A stretch of DNA of 64,000 bases from Bog-473 sp963804055 (GTDB taxonomy: Bacteria; Actinomycetota; Acidimicrobiia; Acidimicrobiales; RAAP-2): positions 372,001 to 436,000 of the forward strand of contig CAWDOU010000003.1 of assembly GCA_963804055.1 (NCBI GenBank). Reading direction: 5' to 3'. The translations under genes and the position numbers were made by a program. The first letter of the stretch is position 1. Each line of letters opens with the position of its first letter. Below are positions 63,211 to 64,000 of this stretch, one piece after another. Under the pieces are notes generated by a model, which was not told the DNA's origin, searched no databases, and saw nothing but the letters and a program-made list of their open reading frames with translations.

Positions 63211-64000
63211 TCAGCGGCCCATGTGCTTGCCGAGCTCGGCGATCTGGCTGTTCACCTCGACCGTCCGCGGCAGCTTGTCCATGGCGGTCGCCAGGGTCTC
63301 GGCGGTCCAGCGGTCGTCGGTGTCCACCGAGTCGGCGATCGACCAGCCGGCGTAGATCCCCACCGATCCGCCGTAGACGCTGAACACCTGGCCGTTGAAG
63401 GGGCAGGTGGCCGACGCCAGCACGGCGACCAACGGCGACACGTTCTCGGGATCGAACAGGTGCTGCTGCATCGATTCGCCCATTCCGGGCGTCTGCATCG
63501 TGAGCCGCGTCCGCGCCACCGGAGCGATGCAGTTGGCCCGGACGCCGTAGCGGTTCAGCTCCATGGCGTTGACGACGGTCATGGCGGCGATGCCCGCCTT
63601 GGCCGCCGAGTAGTTGGTCTGGCCGACGTTGCCGTGCAGCCCCGCACCGGAGCTGGTGTTGACGATGGCGCGGTCGGTGACGGTGCCCGCCTTGGCCGCA
63701 TCGCGCCACACCCCGGCCGCGTGCCGGGTCAGGTTGAACGTCCCCTTCAGGTGCACGGCGATCACGTCGTCGAATTCCTGCTCGCTCATCGACACGAGCA
63801 TGCGGTCGCGCAGGATGCCCGCGTTGTTGACCACGACGTGCAGATCACCGAACGTCGACACCGCCTGGTCGACCATCGCCTTGGCACCGTCGAAGGAGCT
63901 GACGCTGTCGGTGTTGGCGACCGCCTGCCCGCCGGCGGCGGTGATCTCGTCGACCACCGACTGTGCCGCCGAGACGTCAGCGCCGGAGCCGTCGACCGCG
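63211..64000 (-). CDS. SDR oxidoreductase (partial, N-terminus outside window)
   Basis: Partial short-chain dehydrogenase running off the right edge; at least 263 codons seen. NNAGILRDRML, catalytic Ser (TSSGAGLHG), YSAAKAG, and the long C-terminal extension ending ELGKHMGR are typical of the multifunctional 17-beta-HSD4-like/MFE SDR group acting on 3-hydroxyacyl-CoA or steroids. The cofactor loop is cut off. 37 nt separate it from the monooxygenase downstream, suggesting one pathway. Confidence 0.85.
   Translation of the reverse strand, partial: AVDGSGADVSAAQSVVDEITAAGGQAVANTDSVSSFDGAKAMVDQAVSTFGDLHVVVNNAGILRDRMLVSMSEQEFDDVIAVHLKGTFNLTRHAAGVWRDAAKAGTVTDRAIVNTSSGAGLHGNVGQTNYSAAKAGIAAMTVVNAMELNRYGVRANCIAPVARTRLTMQTPGMGESMQQHLFDPENVSPLVAVLASATCPFNGQVFSVYGGSVGIYAGWSIADSVDTDDRWTAETLATAMDKLPRTVEVNSQIAELGKHMGR

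Overview
The window reads as a chromosomal segment of a very GC-rich actinobacterium. The gene content fits a member of the Acidimicrobiia or a relative: a mycothiol ligase (MshC type), an F420:NADPH reductase, an InhA-type enoyl reductase, a DUF222/HNH protein, many GTG starts, and very tight packing with 1-4 nt stop/start overlaps. This placement is inferred from gene families, not from a marker gene. I see no rRNA, tRNA, CRISPR array, IS element or phage gene.

Layout. 1-10.8 kb is housekeeping: a partial CDP-alcohol phosphatidyltransferase, a GT2 polyprenyl-phosphate glycosyltransferase, an EF-G-like GTPase, then (minus strand) mshC-type ligase and npdG, thrS, a HIT protein with a one-base frameshift near its 3' end, a YbhN-type membrane protein and a lipoprotein, with inhA diverging from npdG. 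10.9-14.7 kb has a polyprenyl-phosphate sugar transferase, a small membrane protein and an ABC exporter. 14.7-23.1 kb is acyl-CoA and carbon metabolism: dienoyl-CoA-reductase-like SDR, enoyl-CoA hydratase, nitronate monooxygenase-like enzyme (divergent promoter with a KstR-like site), nitroreductase, a biotin-carrier/carboxyltransferase fusion and a GH3 glycosidase.

24.3-34.1 kb and 39.3-43.7 kb form a surface-polysaccharide locus: Wzx-like flippase, Wzz-like chain-length protein, Wzy/WaaL-like membrane protein, glycosyltransferases (GT4 twice, GT61, GT8-like), methyltransferases, a GDP-mannose 3,5-epimerase homologue and two paralogous hexapeptide acyltransferases. One GT4 enzyme carries a transmembrane helix and a Ser/Thr/Pro-rich tail. 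A secreted CocE-type hydrolase, an MFS transporter and an acyl-CoA synthetase sit between the two halves. 43.8-47.0 kb is a translationally coupled four-gene operon (methyltransferase, acyl carrier protein, adenylating ligase, FabG-like reductase) with no ketosynthase. It may make an ACP-bound acyl group for decorating the glycan, and it is the best candidate here for an undescribed system.

47-51 kb holds an ABC-2 exporter and a MarR/DHA2-efflux pair with back-to-back promoters that share their -35 sequences. 51-64 kb is mixed: PrmC-like methyltransferase, polytopic membrane protein, YdcF-like protein, ABC-F ATPase, FAD oxidoreductase, serine hydrolase, RidA protein, L,D-transpeptidase, and a Baeyer-Villiger-type monooxygenase next to an HSL-family esterase and a partial SDR.
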